Origin: a virus
Direction: 5' to 3' (one strand)
DNA length: 31,138 bases
Virus record (IMG/VR): IMGVR_UViG_3300039191_000025
Coordinates: 1-31,138 of that record
A program made the position numbers and the translations under genes. Each line of letters begins with the position of its first letter. The stretch's first letter is position 1. A model generated the notes under the pieces. That model was not told where the DNA came from and did not search any database. It was given only the letters and a program-made list of their open reading frames with translations. Shown in pieces: positions 22,485 to 28,574 of this stretch.

Positions 22485-22847
22485 ATGACTACATACTACG
22501 AAGCATTTCAAGAAGCAAAAAGAGCAGCTACACTCGCACTAGTCAACGCAGGGGTCGACCCAATGACAGTCGTCAGTGACACCGGGCAGAGTTGGGTTGT
22601 CAATGAGGGCCTTTGCGGTTTCGCTTGGGTGTCGATTCCGGTTGACGCTCGCACCAAGCACGGCAAGGCAATCAAGTCACTTGGAGCAGGCAGGTCTAGC
22701 GAGGGTGGGATGCGCTTTTGGAGCAGCGACTTGGTTCCAGATTACAGAGGACAGTCTTACGAGCGACAGTTGGCAGGCTGCAAGGCTGCTGCTGAGGTTT
22801 TTATAGGCTACGGCATCCAAGCACACGCCGGAGGCAGGCTCGACTGA
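22485..22847 (+). CDS. Hypothetical protein
   Basis: A 120-residue protein starting at ATG 22485 after GGAGAG; a longer frame beginning at 22434 lies inside the preceding gene and is rejected. The body includes an early helix (EAFQEAKRAATLALVNAGV), then SWVVNEGLCGFAWVSIPVDARTKHGKAIK. Such Trp-rich proteins occur in actinophage early regions, but I know no function. It lies between two hairpins. Confidence 0.7.
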   Translation: MTTYYEAFQEAKRAATLALVNAGVDPMTVVSDTGQSWVVNEGLCGFAWVSIPVDARTKHGKAIKSLGAGRSSEGGMRFWSSDLVPDYRGQSYERQLAGCKAAAEVFIGYGIQAHAGGRLD

Positions 22848-22860
22848 CAAAGGCGACGCT

Positions 22861-22876
22861 AAGGGCTTAGGCCCTT
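22861..22876 (+). repeat. Intergenic hairpin sharing the CTTAGGCCCT core
   Basis: AAGGGC (22861-22866) and GCCCTT (22871-22876) form a stem with a TTAG loop. Position and core match the hairpin at 22442, so the intergenic piece appears to have been duplicated. Confidence 0.6.
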
Positions 22877-22905
22877 GCCTCACTCACAACGAACAAGGAG
22901 TAAAA

Positions 22906-23139
22906 ATGAATCTACAATTCAGCGACCTAGTGCAAAAGCTAGAGGCGGAGCGCAACGACATAAGCTACCGGAGCCACTTTACGAAGCCGGAAGTCAAGGT
23001 CATAACCAAGACAATGAAGGTTGTGCCGGAGAGGTTTAAGCGTACTTATTTCCACGCGGGCCGCTATTCGGCAGGCGACCGAGACAGCCTTGCAACAGAG
23101 GCTTGGGCAGAATACGAGAAGCAGGAGGGGTTGAGCTAA
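22906..23139 (+). CDS. Hypothetical protein
   Basis: A 77-residue basic protein starting at ATG after AAGGAG. It is helical at both ends, with many Lys, Arg and Glu in the middle (FTKPEVKVITKTMKVVPERFK). No family recognised. Its TAA stop overlaps the ATG of the replication initiator-like gene, so it may be a partner or regulator of it. Confidence 0.65.
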   Translation: MNLQFSDLVQKLEAERNDISYRSHFTKPEVKVITKTMKVVPERFKRTYFHAGRYSAGDRDSLATEAWAEYEKQEGLS

Positions 23140-23954
23140 TGCCAATAATTAGGAACCCCGATTCTTTCGAAGACCCTTACACTCGCATACCTAATTATTG
23201 GGTAAGGGACAGCCGGCTGTCACTAGCAGCCATTGGGCTTATCACGCAGATAATGTCTCATTCTGTAGGCTGGTCAATCTCTCAAGAGTCTCTGGGCCGC
23301 GCCAACAACGTGGGGCGTGACAGCATACGCACAATACTCAATGAGCTAATGGAGCATGGGTACCTAACGCGTTCTGATGAGCGTGAGCGTAATAGCTCAG
23401 GCCACCTTGGTGGTTACACATACTGGACAAGCTCGCCAGTATCCAGCGATGCAACCACGACGGCTGAACCTACGTTGGCTGAACCTACGTTGGCTGAGAC
23501 CGCACATAAGAAGAACATTCTTAAAGAAGAACAAGTTAAAGAAGAAACCCTTAATGCGAGTGTTGATGAGGAATTTCAAGAACAGTTCAAAAAGTTCTGG
23601 GAGCTATACCCTCGGAAGATAGACAAGGGACGAGCAGTGAAGGACTTTAGAAGCGCTTTGAAAAGGGCAAGCTTTGAAGTTATCTTGGCAGGTGTCGCCG
23701 CGTACAAGGACGACCCTTACCGAAAGCCTCAGTTCACTAAGTACCCTTCGTCTTGGCTCAATGCGGATGCTTGGGATAACTTCATCACCTCACCAGAAGC
23801 CCGCGTTGCCACCGAGGAGCGACGAACTAAGGACTTGGCATACAAAGACAAGTACCTAGAAGACCAACGCTCACAGGAGGCGCTGAGCGCTCCTGCTCCT
23901 AAGTGCGAACACGGCAATACAGTTGCACTTTGTCGGAGATGTCTGGCAAGATAG
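23139..23954 (+). CDS. Replication initiator / helix-turn-helix protein
   Basis: A 271-residue protein. Residues 1-90 form a winged-helix domain of the type in phage replication initiators (RLSLAAIGLITQIMSHSVGWSI...ILNELMEHGYL). Residues 104-119 include a short tandem repeat AEPTLAEPTLAET. A charged linker leads to a DnaD-like helical region (FKKFWELYPRKIDKGRAVKDF), and the C-terminus has a CEHGNTVALCRRC zinc cluster. It probably recognises the origin and loads host replication proteins. It starts at ATG overlapping the preceding TAA; an in-frame ATG at 23103 is internal to that gene. Confidence 0.8.
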   Translation: MPIIRNPDSFEDPYTRIPNYWVRDSRLSLAAIGLITQIMSHSVGWSISQESLGRANNVGRDSIRTILNELMEHGYLTRSDERERNSSGHLGGYTYWTSSPVSSDATTTAEPTLAEPTLAETAHKKNILKEEQVKEETLNASVDEEFQEQFKKFWELYPRKIDKGRAVKDFRSALKRASFEVILAGVAAYKDDPYRKPQFTKYPSSWLNADAWDNFITSPEARVATEERRTKDLAYKDKYLEDQRSQEALSAPAPKCEHGNTVALCRRCLAR

Positions 23955-24202
23955 GTTTTGTGATTACTCAATGCACGAGATGCGGCTGGACATGGGAGGC
24001 TAACGCTAACCGGAAGACGCACGAGCGCTGCGAGTCTTGCCGTGCAAGAAAATCGCAAAAGGTAAACAACTGCATTGTGTGGCACGGACATTTTGCGGAA
24101 GACATGGTCACTCCAATTCACGACGACGGGCTAACGGTACTTCCGGGAGTCAGGACTTGTGGACAGAGTGACTGCTGCAACCCTGCACACATCGAAAGGT
24201 AA
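23939..24202 (+). CDS. Zinc-finger / HNH_3-like protein
   Basis: An 87-residue protein with an N-terminal CxxC pair (Cys11-Cys14 and Cys31-Cys34), a central WHGHF, and a C-terminal CGQSDCCNPAHIE. The last motif is the metal-binding end of the HNH_3 family. No separate catalytic His-Asn pair is clear, so activity is uncertain. It starts at ATG inside the initiator gene (overlap 16 bases). Confidence 0.7.
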   Translation: MSGKIGFVITQCTRCGWTWEANANRKTHERCESCRARKSQKVNNCIVWHGHFAEDMVTPIHDDGLTVLPGVRTCGQSDCCNPAHIER

Positions 24203-24207
24203 ACGAA

Positions 24208-24483
24208 ATGGCAAAAATAACAATCGAAGACGCGAAGGTATTCAAGATAATCGAAGGCTACGGCTTCCGGGCAGTCGAGGAATTCAAGCTTCGCAACGGT
24301 GAAGACGCTAAGCGCTACTTCACAATTTGGACAGACCAGCAGGTTACCGAGGGCCAGACATTCACAATCTCCGGCGACCTGTCCGTAAAGATTGAGGAAT
24401 ACACAAACCGAGACAACGAGGCTAAGACCTCCGCAGCGGTTCACGTCAACAACGCACAGCTAAAGGCTGACGCTCCATTTTAA
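24208..24483 (+). CDS. SSB-like protein
   Basis: A 91-residue protein with an OB-fold pattern (TFTISGDLSVKIEEYT, then AAVHVNNAQLK) and a C-terminus ADAPF. That acidic-Pro-Phe end resembles the DDIPF tip through which bacterial SSB recruits partners. It would coat single-stranded DNA. It is shorter than host SSB. The downstream resolvase ORF overlaps its stop region. Confidence 0.75.
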   Translation: MAKITIEDAKVFKIIEGYGFRAVEEFKLRNGEDAKRYFTIWTDQQVTEGQTFTISGDLSVKIEEYTNRDNEAKTSAAVHVNNAQLKADAPF

Positions 24484-24905
24484 CAAGAACCTACGCCGAG
24501 TTCGAGGTTAGCGGAGTAGAGCCAGCACCACAAGGTTCGAAACGCTACCTCGGAAACGGCAGATTCATTGAGGCAAGCAAGAAGCTTGAGCCTTGGCGCG
24601 AGGCAGTTGCTCAGGCAGTACGGGAGGTGTTTATACAGACGGGTGACGACACCCCGTTCACTGAGGCCTGCCAAGTAGAAGTGACCTTCATCCTTCCCAA
24701 GCCCAAGACGGTCAAAAGAGACTTACCAACAGTCCCACCTGATGCAGATAAATTATGTAGGAGTTTAGGAGATTCCATGTCGCTTCCACGTTTTGCAGTT
24801 TTACTAGAGGACGATTCTCTCATCTGCAGGTGGGATGCGCGCAAGGTGTACGGCACTCGCGAGACTATGGGCTGCAAGGTAATCATCACATTGTTTACAG
24901 AGTAA
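24477..24905 (+). CDS. rusA: RusA-type Holliday junction resolvase with apparent AUU start
   Basis: A frame open from 24471 gives 142 residues from ATT 24477. It has the GVEPAPQGSKRYLG start typical of RusA, the LPKPKTVKRD basic segment, PPDADKLCRSLGDSM, and LLEDDSLICRW with the catalytic acidic residues. It resolves branched DNA. No ATG, GTG or TTG occurs in frame before GTG 24627, which would remove the conserved N-terminus. AAAGG at 24462-24466 lies ten bases before the ATT. Either a rare AUU start, a -1 shift from the SSB-like gene, or a sequencing error explains this. Confidence 0.8.
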   Translation: MLTRTYAEFEVSGVEPAPQGSKRYLGNGRFIEASKKLEPWREAVAQAVREVFIQTGDDTPFTEACQVEVTFILPKPKTVKRDLPTVPPDADKLCRSLGDSMSLPRFAVLLEDDSLICRWDARKVYGTRETMGCKVIITLFTE

Positions 24906-24931
24906 TCATCACCCCTCTATAAATTCTTTTA

Positions 24932-24991
24932 AGAATCTTTGTAAATAAGCTTGACACTCGTTGTCACTCCTTGTTACTATTGGAGTACAAC
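24932..24991 (+). promoter_or_regulatory. Early promoter P2 with overlapping dyad
   Basis: TTGACA 24951-24956, 18 bases, TACTAT 24975-24980. GTTGTCAC (24960-24967) faces GTACAAC (24985-24991), an imperfect inverted repeat around the -10 box. Upstream AAGAATCTTTG and AATAAGC are shared with P3. Confidence 0.8.
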
Positions 24992-25006
24992 AACAAAGGA
25001 GACAAA

Positions 25007-25186
25007 ATGAACAAGACATCCAAAGCAGAGCTAGTTACAGTAATGGAAGAATACGGCGAGATGAAGGCGAAGTTAACCGCTCAATTCTTCGACACCGACA
25101 CTATGACACGTGAAGATTTTATTATAGGCATCGCCACAATAAACCAGTCGGCAGAGTCATTTCTTGCCAACTGGGAGGAGGCGTAA
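25007..25186 (+). CDS. Small hypothetical protein behind early promoter P2
   Basis: A 59-residue acidic helical protein starting at ATG after AAAGGAGA, directly downstream of promoter P2. No family recognised. It lies three bases before the next gene, so the two are probably made together. Confidence 0.65.
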   Translation: MNKTSKAELVTVMEEYGEMKAKLTAQFFDTDTMTREDFIIGIATINQSAESFLANWEEA

Positions 25187-25188
25187 AA

Positions 25189-25458
25189 ATGAGCAAGCAA
25201 AGAGCTTACGCACTAGCCACAAAACTAGGCGCAACGATTGAAGACGACGGATTTGTCTTTCAGCTTGAAGCTCCTGCCGGGATGGTTCTCTCCGGTAGCC
25301 AGCAGCACACCTCTTGCTTCAGTTACGAGGACGGCATCAAAGACCCTTGGAGTGGCCGAACGGTCTGGCAGGACATCATTAGTGAGCTGTCTCACGGAGT
25401 CGAGGTTGGCTGCTTAGATAATTCCTGCGACCGATACAAGAACTGCCCGGCAGCATAA
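25189..25458 (+). CDS. Small protein with cysteine-rich C-terminus
   Basis: An 89-residue protein with a helical N-terminus and a C-terminal cluster CLDNSCDRYKNCPAA. A related tail (CVTCDQYQDCPGC) ends the protein at 25793-26026, so the two share a zinc- or disulfide-type end despite differing bodies. GGAGG lies just upstream of the ATG. No function is known. Confidence 0.65.
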   Translation: MSKQRAYALATKLGATIEDDGFVFQLEAPAGMVLSGSQQHTSCFSYEDGIKDPWSGRTVWQDIISELSHGVEVGCLDNSCDRYKNCPAA

Positions 25459-25471
25459 TGACACGCCAAAA

Positions 25472-25532
25472 AGAATCTTTGCGAATAAGCTTGACACCTG
25501 TTGTCACTTGATGGCATACTTAGGGTAACAAC
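25472..25532 (+). promoter_or_regulatory. Early promoter P3 with overlapping dyad
   Basis: TTGACA 25491-25496, 18 bases, CATACT 25515-25520. GTTGTCAC (25500-25507) and GTAACAAC (25525-25532) form an inverted repeat with one mismatch. The upstream 20 bases are nearly the same as in P2. Confidence 0.8.
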
Positions 25533-25548
25533 AAAGGAAGGACACACA

Positions 25549-25737
25549 ATGAACAGAAAACTACGACTAATCACACAGACAGGCTTGGCAGTCAAAACCT
25601 TTAACGAGCAGCTTGACAAAAACGTTGTCTACAAAGTTCGCTGCGATTACCAAAATGCATTTTTTGCAGTTGCAATAAGTTCGACTGAAGTGCAAGAATT
25701 TGACACCGAGTTAGAGGCAAGGATGGTGGTTGCCTAA
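25549..25737 (+). CDS. Small hypothetical protein behind early promoter P3
   Basis: A 62-residue protein starting at ATG 25549 after GGAAGGA. Its body is beta-rich with a central YKVRCDYQNAFFAVAISS segment. Not recognised. It is the first gene after promoter P3. Confidence 0.65.
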   Translation: MNRKLRLITQTGLAVKTFNEQLDKNVVYKVRCDYQNAFFAVAISSTEVQEFDTELEARMVVA

Positions 25738-25792
25738 CGGCAATCGCCACCCGACATTTATTGTTAGCAACACACCAACGAAGGGACACACA

Positions 25793-26026
25793 ATGACAAC
25801 CGTTCAAAGAAACACTAAGGGCAATAGAGTTTTAGAGGTTCACGGAGAACTAAACAACGACTCAAAGACCCATTACGAAGCCGAGCTTTTTATTGACGGC
25901 GTTACTCAAGGGCTTGAAGCAATTACGGCAGGACAAATCAAACACCGCTACCCAGTAATGGTCAGCTTCACAATCGCAGGCAACTGCGTAACCTGCGACC
26001 AATACCAAGATTGCCCGGGCTGCTAA
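25793..26026 (+). CDS. Small protein with cysteine-rich C-terminus
   Basis: A 77-residue protein starting at ATG after GAAGGGA. The body is beta-rich; the C-terminus CVTCDQYQDCPGC matches the tail of the protein at 25189-25458 (C-x-D-x-Y-x2-CP). Its TAA overlaps the start of a short membrane protein. Confidence 0.65.
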   Translation: MTTVQRNTKGNRVLEVHGELNNDSKTHYEAELFIDGVTQGLEAITAGQIKHRYPVMVSFTIAGNCVTCDQYQDCPGC

Positions 26027-26169
26027 TGACCAAGGACACCCGACAATTCTTGCTAACGGTCACGCTCGCCACCTTGGGAGCTTGGCTGCTAGTCACCGAG
26101 ACACACCGAAAGCTAATCGCTTGGGGTTGGGATTACGTCCTCGCCTTCATAACTTACCTAACCCACTGA
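26026..26169 (+). CDS. Single-pass membrane protein
   Basis: A 47-residue protein whose ATG overlaps the preceding TAA (TAATG). A single hydrophobic helix (FLLTVTLATLGAWLLV) follows a short charged N-terminus; the C-terminal half is rich in Trp, Tyr and Leu and may be partly membrane-embedded. No family recognised. The coupling and codon pattern support a real gene. Confidence 0.6.
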   Translation: MTKDTRQFLLTVTLATLGAWLLVTETHRKLIAWGWDYVLAFITYLTH

Positions 26170-26180
26170 AAGGGGTTGAA

Positions 26181-26378
26181 ATGGCATCAAGCATAAAAGA
26201 CACAAGGGTCACAATCACCGAGGCAGCTACCGAACTCGGACTACACCCAAACACAATCCGCAACTACATCCGCGAAGGACGCATAAGCATTACCCGGTTA
26301 GGCCCTCGTCTAATCCGCATTGACCGAAGCGAACTTTACAAGATTGCAGGAGGCGACCCAGAATGGAGAAAGCGCTAA
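26181..26378 (+). CDS. Excisionase-family helix-turn-helix protein
   Basis: A 65-residue DNA-binding protein starting at ATG 26181 after GGGGTTG. The segment VTITEAATELGLHPNTIRNYIREGRISITRLGPRLIRIDRSELYKI is the MerR/excisionase-type winged helix. No integrase is seen, so it is more likely a small transcription factor than a directionality factor. It could act on the dyad promoters nearby. Confidence 0.85.
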   Translation: MASSIKDTRVTITEAATELGLHPNTIRNYIREGRISITRLGPRLIRIDRSELYKIAGGDPEWRKR

Positions 26379-26569
26379 TCGAAACACGCAAAGGCGTCGA
26401 CCACCACATCGACCTATTAGAAATGACCGCTTTCAACCTTGGCTTTGAAGCTTGCCTTCACGCACTAGACGAACTGTCCGACATCAAGCACAACCGGGAC
26501 GAACTAATCGCAGCGGAGCACTTCCGTTGGGCAGCTAAGGAGCTTAGGGGTGAGAACGTTGAAAATTAG
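26363..26569 (+). CDS. Small hypothetical protein
   Basis: A 68-residue protein whose ATG lies inside the HTH gene (overlap 16 bases). It is helical with several His and Glu residues (DHHIDLLEMTAFNLGFEACLHAL). No family recognised. Confidence 0.6.
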   Translation: MEKALIETRKGVDHHIDLLEMTAFNLGFEACLHALDELSDIKHNRDELIAAEHFRWAAKELRGENVEN

Positions 26570-26810
26570 AAATTGGAGCGACTTCAAATACGAGATTGCC
26601 GACCTGCTATTCGGCAAGGAGCTAGACGAAGCTTACAAAATGGGTATAAGGGTCGGCGCAGAATACGCAACCCGGAAGCTGTCTTTTGAAGTTAGCTTGA
26701 AGCGCCGACTCACACTAACCAAGACCGAGGAGCGCGGCTATGACCACGCAATCGCAGCAGTTGCTCGCATCAAACCAGAAATAGCTAACCAGACAGGAGC
26801 AGCGGTATGA
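26550..26810 (+). CDS. Small hypothetical protein
   Basis: An 86-residue protein beginning at GTG 26550 after AAGGAG; TTG 26559 is an alternative. It is mostly helical and amphipathic. It overlaps both neighbours (20 and four bases). A GLU/ALA-rich centre contains MGIRVGAEYATRK, similar in style to the AGVEIERERAI segment in the protein at 27061, but no family is known. Confidence 0.6.
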   Translation: MRTLKIRNWSDFKYEIADLLFGKELDEAYKMGIRVGAEYATRKLSFEVSLKRRLTLTKTEERGYDHAIAAVARIKPEIANQTGAAV

Positions 26811-27064
26811 AAATCCCAGTAGTTATATATACGACACCCAACTGCGCTCAATGTTCCATGACTGCAAAAACCATGGACAAGCTAGGCATTGTTTACGACA
26901 AGGTCGACCTGAGTCAACACCCCGACCTTATCGAGCGCTTCCAAGAAATGGGACATTCAGCAGCGCCTATAGTCGTGACAGACAAAAAGACATGGTCAGG
27001 CTTCCGTATCGAAAAGATAAAAAGCTTAGCTCAGTTTCTAGCAAGTGACGAAGCCAAAGCATGA
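26807..27064 (+). CDS. nrdH: NrdH-like glutaredoxin
   Basis: An 85-residue redox protein of the glutaredoxin/NrdH type. The active site is CAQC (Cys13-Cys16), the form usual for NrdH, and the SAAPIVVTD cis-proline loop and GFRIEKI segment also match. NrdH reduces class Ib ribonucleotide reductase, but no reductase gene is present here, so it would serve the host enzyme. It overlaps the preceding and next genes by four bases. Confidence 0.88.
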   Translation: MKIPVVIYTTPNCAQCSMTAKTMDKLGIVYDKVDLSQHPDLIERFQEMGHSAAPIVVTDKKTWSGFRIEKIKSLAQFLASDEAKA

Positions 27065-27258
27065 TAGATACAAGCGACCTAAACGCCAAGCTTTATTTCA
27101 CTAAGGGGTATGAAGCAGGGGTAGAGATAGAGCGTGAACGCGCAATACGCCTAGCTACATTTTTATCAGAGACACAAGAATCAGGTAAGGGCGAAACACG
27201 CGACATTGTGTTCTTGTCTGATTTTCTTGACTACATACGAGACGAGGAAAACAAATGA
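27061..27258 (+). CDS. Small hypothetical protein
   Basis: A 65-residue helical acidic protein starting at ATG overlapping the NrdH stop. No family recognised. The overlapping arrangement places it in the same operon. Confidence 0.6.
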   Translation: MIDTSDLNAKLYFTKGYEAGVEIERERAIRLATFLSETQESGKGETRDIVFLSDFLDYIRDEENK

Positions 27259-27473
27259 GCTTACGCACTAAGCAGCGCAGAATTGAGAACGACTTCAGCC
27301 AAGCCGCCGGGTTGTTACGGCACGACTTAGTTTGGAGCGAAGACCTAGAGGCTATCCGGCTGGACTTAGCAACCTATTTAGAGTCAAAAGGCCCGGCAGG
27401 GATTGCTAACCACGCGTCACTAATTGCCGTAGTGCGAAAGCTAATCGCAACCGACAATGATTTGACAATCTAA
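27255..27473 (+). CDS. Small hypothetical protein
   Basis: A 72-residue helical protein starting at ATG after GAGGAAAAC and overlapping the preceding stop. A central LRHDLVWSEDLEAIRLDL segment is amphipathic. No family recognised. Its TAA overlaps the start of a membrane protein. Confidence 0.6.
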   Translation: MSLRTKQRRIENDFSQAAGLLRHDLVWSEDLEAIRLDLATYLESKGPAGIANHASLIAVVRKLIATDNDLTI

Positions 27474-27598
27474 TGACTAACAAGCACGGCAAGCGCAAGG
27501 AGCCTTTCAAAAGGCTTTCATTTTTCGTAGGTGTAGTTGTCGGCATTACGGCAACTTGCTCATTCCTGCTGGCAGTCGTGCTGCTGGACAAGATGTAG
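27473..27598 (+). CDS. Single-pass membrane protein
   Basis: A 41-residue protein with ATG overlapping the preceding TAA. A strongly basic N-terminus (about 14 residues with eight Lys/Arg/His) is followed by one membrane helix of about 22 residues (VGVVVGITATCSFLLAVVLL). Positive-inside topology is expected. Function unknown. Confidence 0.6.
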   Translation: MTNKHGKRKEPFKRLSFFVGVVVGITATCSFLLAVVLLDKM

Positions 27599-27611
27599 GG
27601 AAAGGCACAAA

Positions 27612-27851
27612 ATGACTAACGAAGAACTAAAAAAAGCGATGGAGGCAACACCCGAATGGGCAACCAATGAGGTAGCCATGGAGGCACACTATGAAGCGTG
27701 CCAAGAATTACAAAAGCTAAAGGTCGCAATCGAGTGGCAACAGGCAATAAATTCCGCTATTTTTACGGAGCAACTAAGGGCAAGAAATGCGCTTTGGGCT
27801 ACAAAAGAACACAAAGCATATTGGACGGCGTGGAAGGCACAAGATGACTAA
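27612..27851 (+). CDS. Small hypothetical protein
   Basis: A 79-residue helical protein starting at ATG 27612 with AAAGG upstream. It is rich in Ala, Glu and Trp. The start region GGCACAAAATGACTAA is repeated almost exactly at the two following genes. No family recognised. Confidence 0.6.
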   Translation: MTNEELKKAMEATPEWATNEVAMEAHYEACQELQKLKVAIEWQQAINSAIFTEQLRARNALWATKEHKAYWTAWKAQDD

Positions 27852-28119
27852 CCCTAAACGACAAAAGGTTACGAAGTCTGCAAAAAAAGCAGAGCTACTT
27901 GACCGCACCATTAGCGAGCGCAAATTCTGCTCTGTTTGTCAGTATTACTACTCAGAGATGTTCACCTGCCCAATCTGTTACGGAGCAGAGCTGGAGCGTG
28001 ACCGAATCCACAAAGCAATTTATGATTACTTTCGGCTATTTGACGGAGCATCAAATAGAACTCACAAAATTAGCGAAGCGGAGCTTATAACGCTAATCAA
28101 AGAGGCACAAGATGACTAA
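27844..28119 (+). CDS. Zinc-ribbon-like small protein
   Basis: A 91-residue protein with a basic N-terminus and a CSVCQYYYSEMFTCPICYG rubredoxin-like zinc ribbon (Cys29, Cys32, Cys43, Cys46), then a helical C-terminus ending EAQDD. The previous gene also ends KAQDD, so the gene junction looks duplicated. ATG lies inside the preceding gene (overlap eight bases). Confidence 0.65.
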   Translation: MTNPKRQKVTKSAKKAELLDRTISERKFCSVCQYYYSEMFTCPICYGAELERDRIHKAIYDYFRLFDGASNRTHKISEAELITLIKEAQDD

Positions 28120-28255
28120 GCAACCGTTCGGAAATCCCGAACAGTTCAAGTTGTACAAGATGTACAAAATGACTAAGAAAAAAGGGTCAGAGATTATGAC
28201 TAAGAAAACAAGGTCAGAAAATAAGCCCTGTCAGCAAGTTACTGACAATCCATAA
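28112..28255 (+). CDS. Small basic protein with internal repeat
   Basis: A 47-residue basic protein that begins with ATGACTAAG inside the previous gene. Residues 20-27 (MTKKKGSE) and 29-36 (MTKKTRSE) are near-identical, so two further ATG codons (28169 and 28196) could act as nested starts. It is rich in Lys and Gln. The 3' end contains a copy of an operator-like palindrome. Function unknown. Confidence 0.5.
   Translation: MTKQPFGNPEQFKLYKMYKMTKKKGSEIMTKKTRSENKPCQQVTDNP
28229..28247. promoter_or_regulatory. Operator-like palindrome, copy A
   Basis: TGTCAG, seven bases, CTGACA form a palindrome at the end of the small basic gene. A longer version lies at 28478-28498 with the same spacing and shared TTACTGACAA right half. 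Confidence 0.6.
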
Positions 28256-28308
28256 AAACATGGAAGCCAGCATCCATAAAAATGGAATGTAACCATAACG
28301 ACACAAGC

Positions 28309-28345
28309 GCCTTAGTAACACTATCGTCACAAACGTTAGTAAGGC
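28309..28345. repeat. Inverted repeat GCCTTAGTAAC
   Basis: GCCTTAGTAAC (28309-28319) and GTTAGTAAGGC (28335-28345) match as an inverted repeat in ten of 11 positions with a 15-base loop. Confidence 0.6.
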
Positions 28346-28364
28346 AAAGAATAACTAACATTTG

Positions 28365-28388
28365 TAATGTAAATAACAACTTACATTA
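28365..28388. repeat. Perfect inverted repeat TAATGTAA
   Basis: TAATGTAA (28365-28372) and TTACATTA (28381-28388) form a perfect dyad with an eight-base spacer. Size and spacing fit a dimeric regulator site. Confidence 0.65.
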
Positions 28389-28477
28389 GAAGGGAAACAT
28401 TGGGTAACGTCAACGAAGCTAGACAGCTTGCGACAAACGGCATACGATTTTCACCCTCACTACACTACCTTTTCACC

Positions 28478-28498
28478 TTGTCAGTGGATTACTGACAA
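28478..28498. promoter_or_regulatory. Operator-like palindrome, copy B
   Basis: TTGTCAGT, five bases, ACTGACAA is a perfect 21-base palindrome. It lies about 77 bases before the gene at 28575, and its right half includes CTGACA, which could serve as a -35 box. Confidence 0.7.
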
Positions 28499-28542
28499 AA
28501 CCTGCAACACATACGCATACCTGTAACACTTTTTGATGAAAA

Positions 28543-28564
28543 ATGTATCTACAATGTATCTACA
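28543..28564 (+). repeat. Tandem 11-base repeat ATGTATCTACA
   Basis: Two perfect head-to-tail copies lie just before the DUF3310 gene. TACAAT across the copies (28550-28555) could be a -10 box, so the repeat may overlap the promoter as a two-site operator. Confidence 0.65.
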
Positions 28565-28574
28565 AGGAGACACC

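Larger units (their letters stand above)
28256..28574. other. Repeat-rich non-coding region (candidate origin or control region)
   Basis: About 319 bases with no gene. It holds two TCCAT-ATGGA hairpins (28249-28264, 28273-28286), an 11-base dyad (28309-28345), an 8-base dyad (28365-28388), a long palindrome (28478-28498) and an 11-base tandem repeat (28543-28564). It is AT-rich relative to its surroundings. Such density of dyads would fit a replication origin, a repressor-controlled switch, or a structured non-coding RNA; I cannot tell which. Confidence 0.6.

Noticed and set aside
24627-24905. GTG 24627 as the resolvase start
   Set aside because: It would remove the conserved N-terminal G-x-P-A-P-Q-G-S-K motif that is clearly encoded upstream in the same frame.
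26181-26378. Excisionase implying a temperate phage
   Set aside because: No integrase, attachment site or clear repressor is visible, and this HTH family also includes ordinary small regulators.
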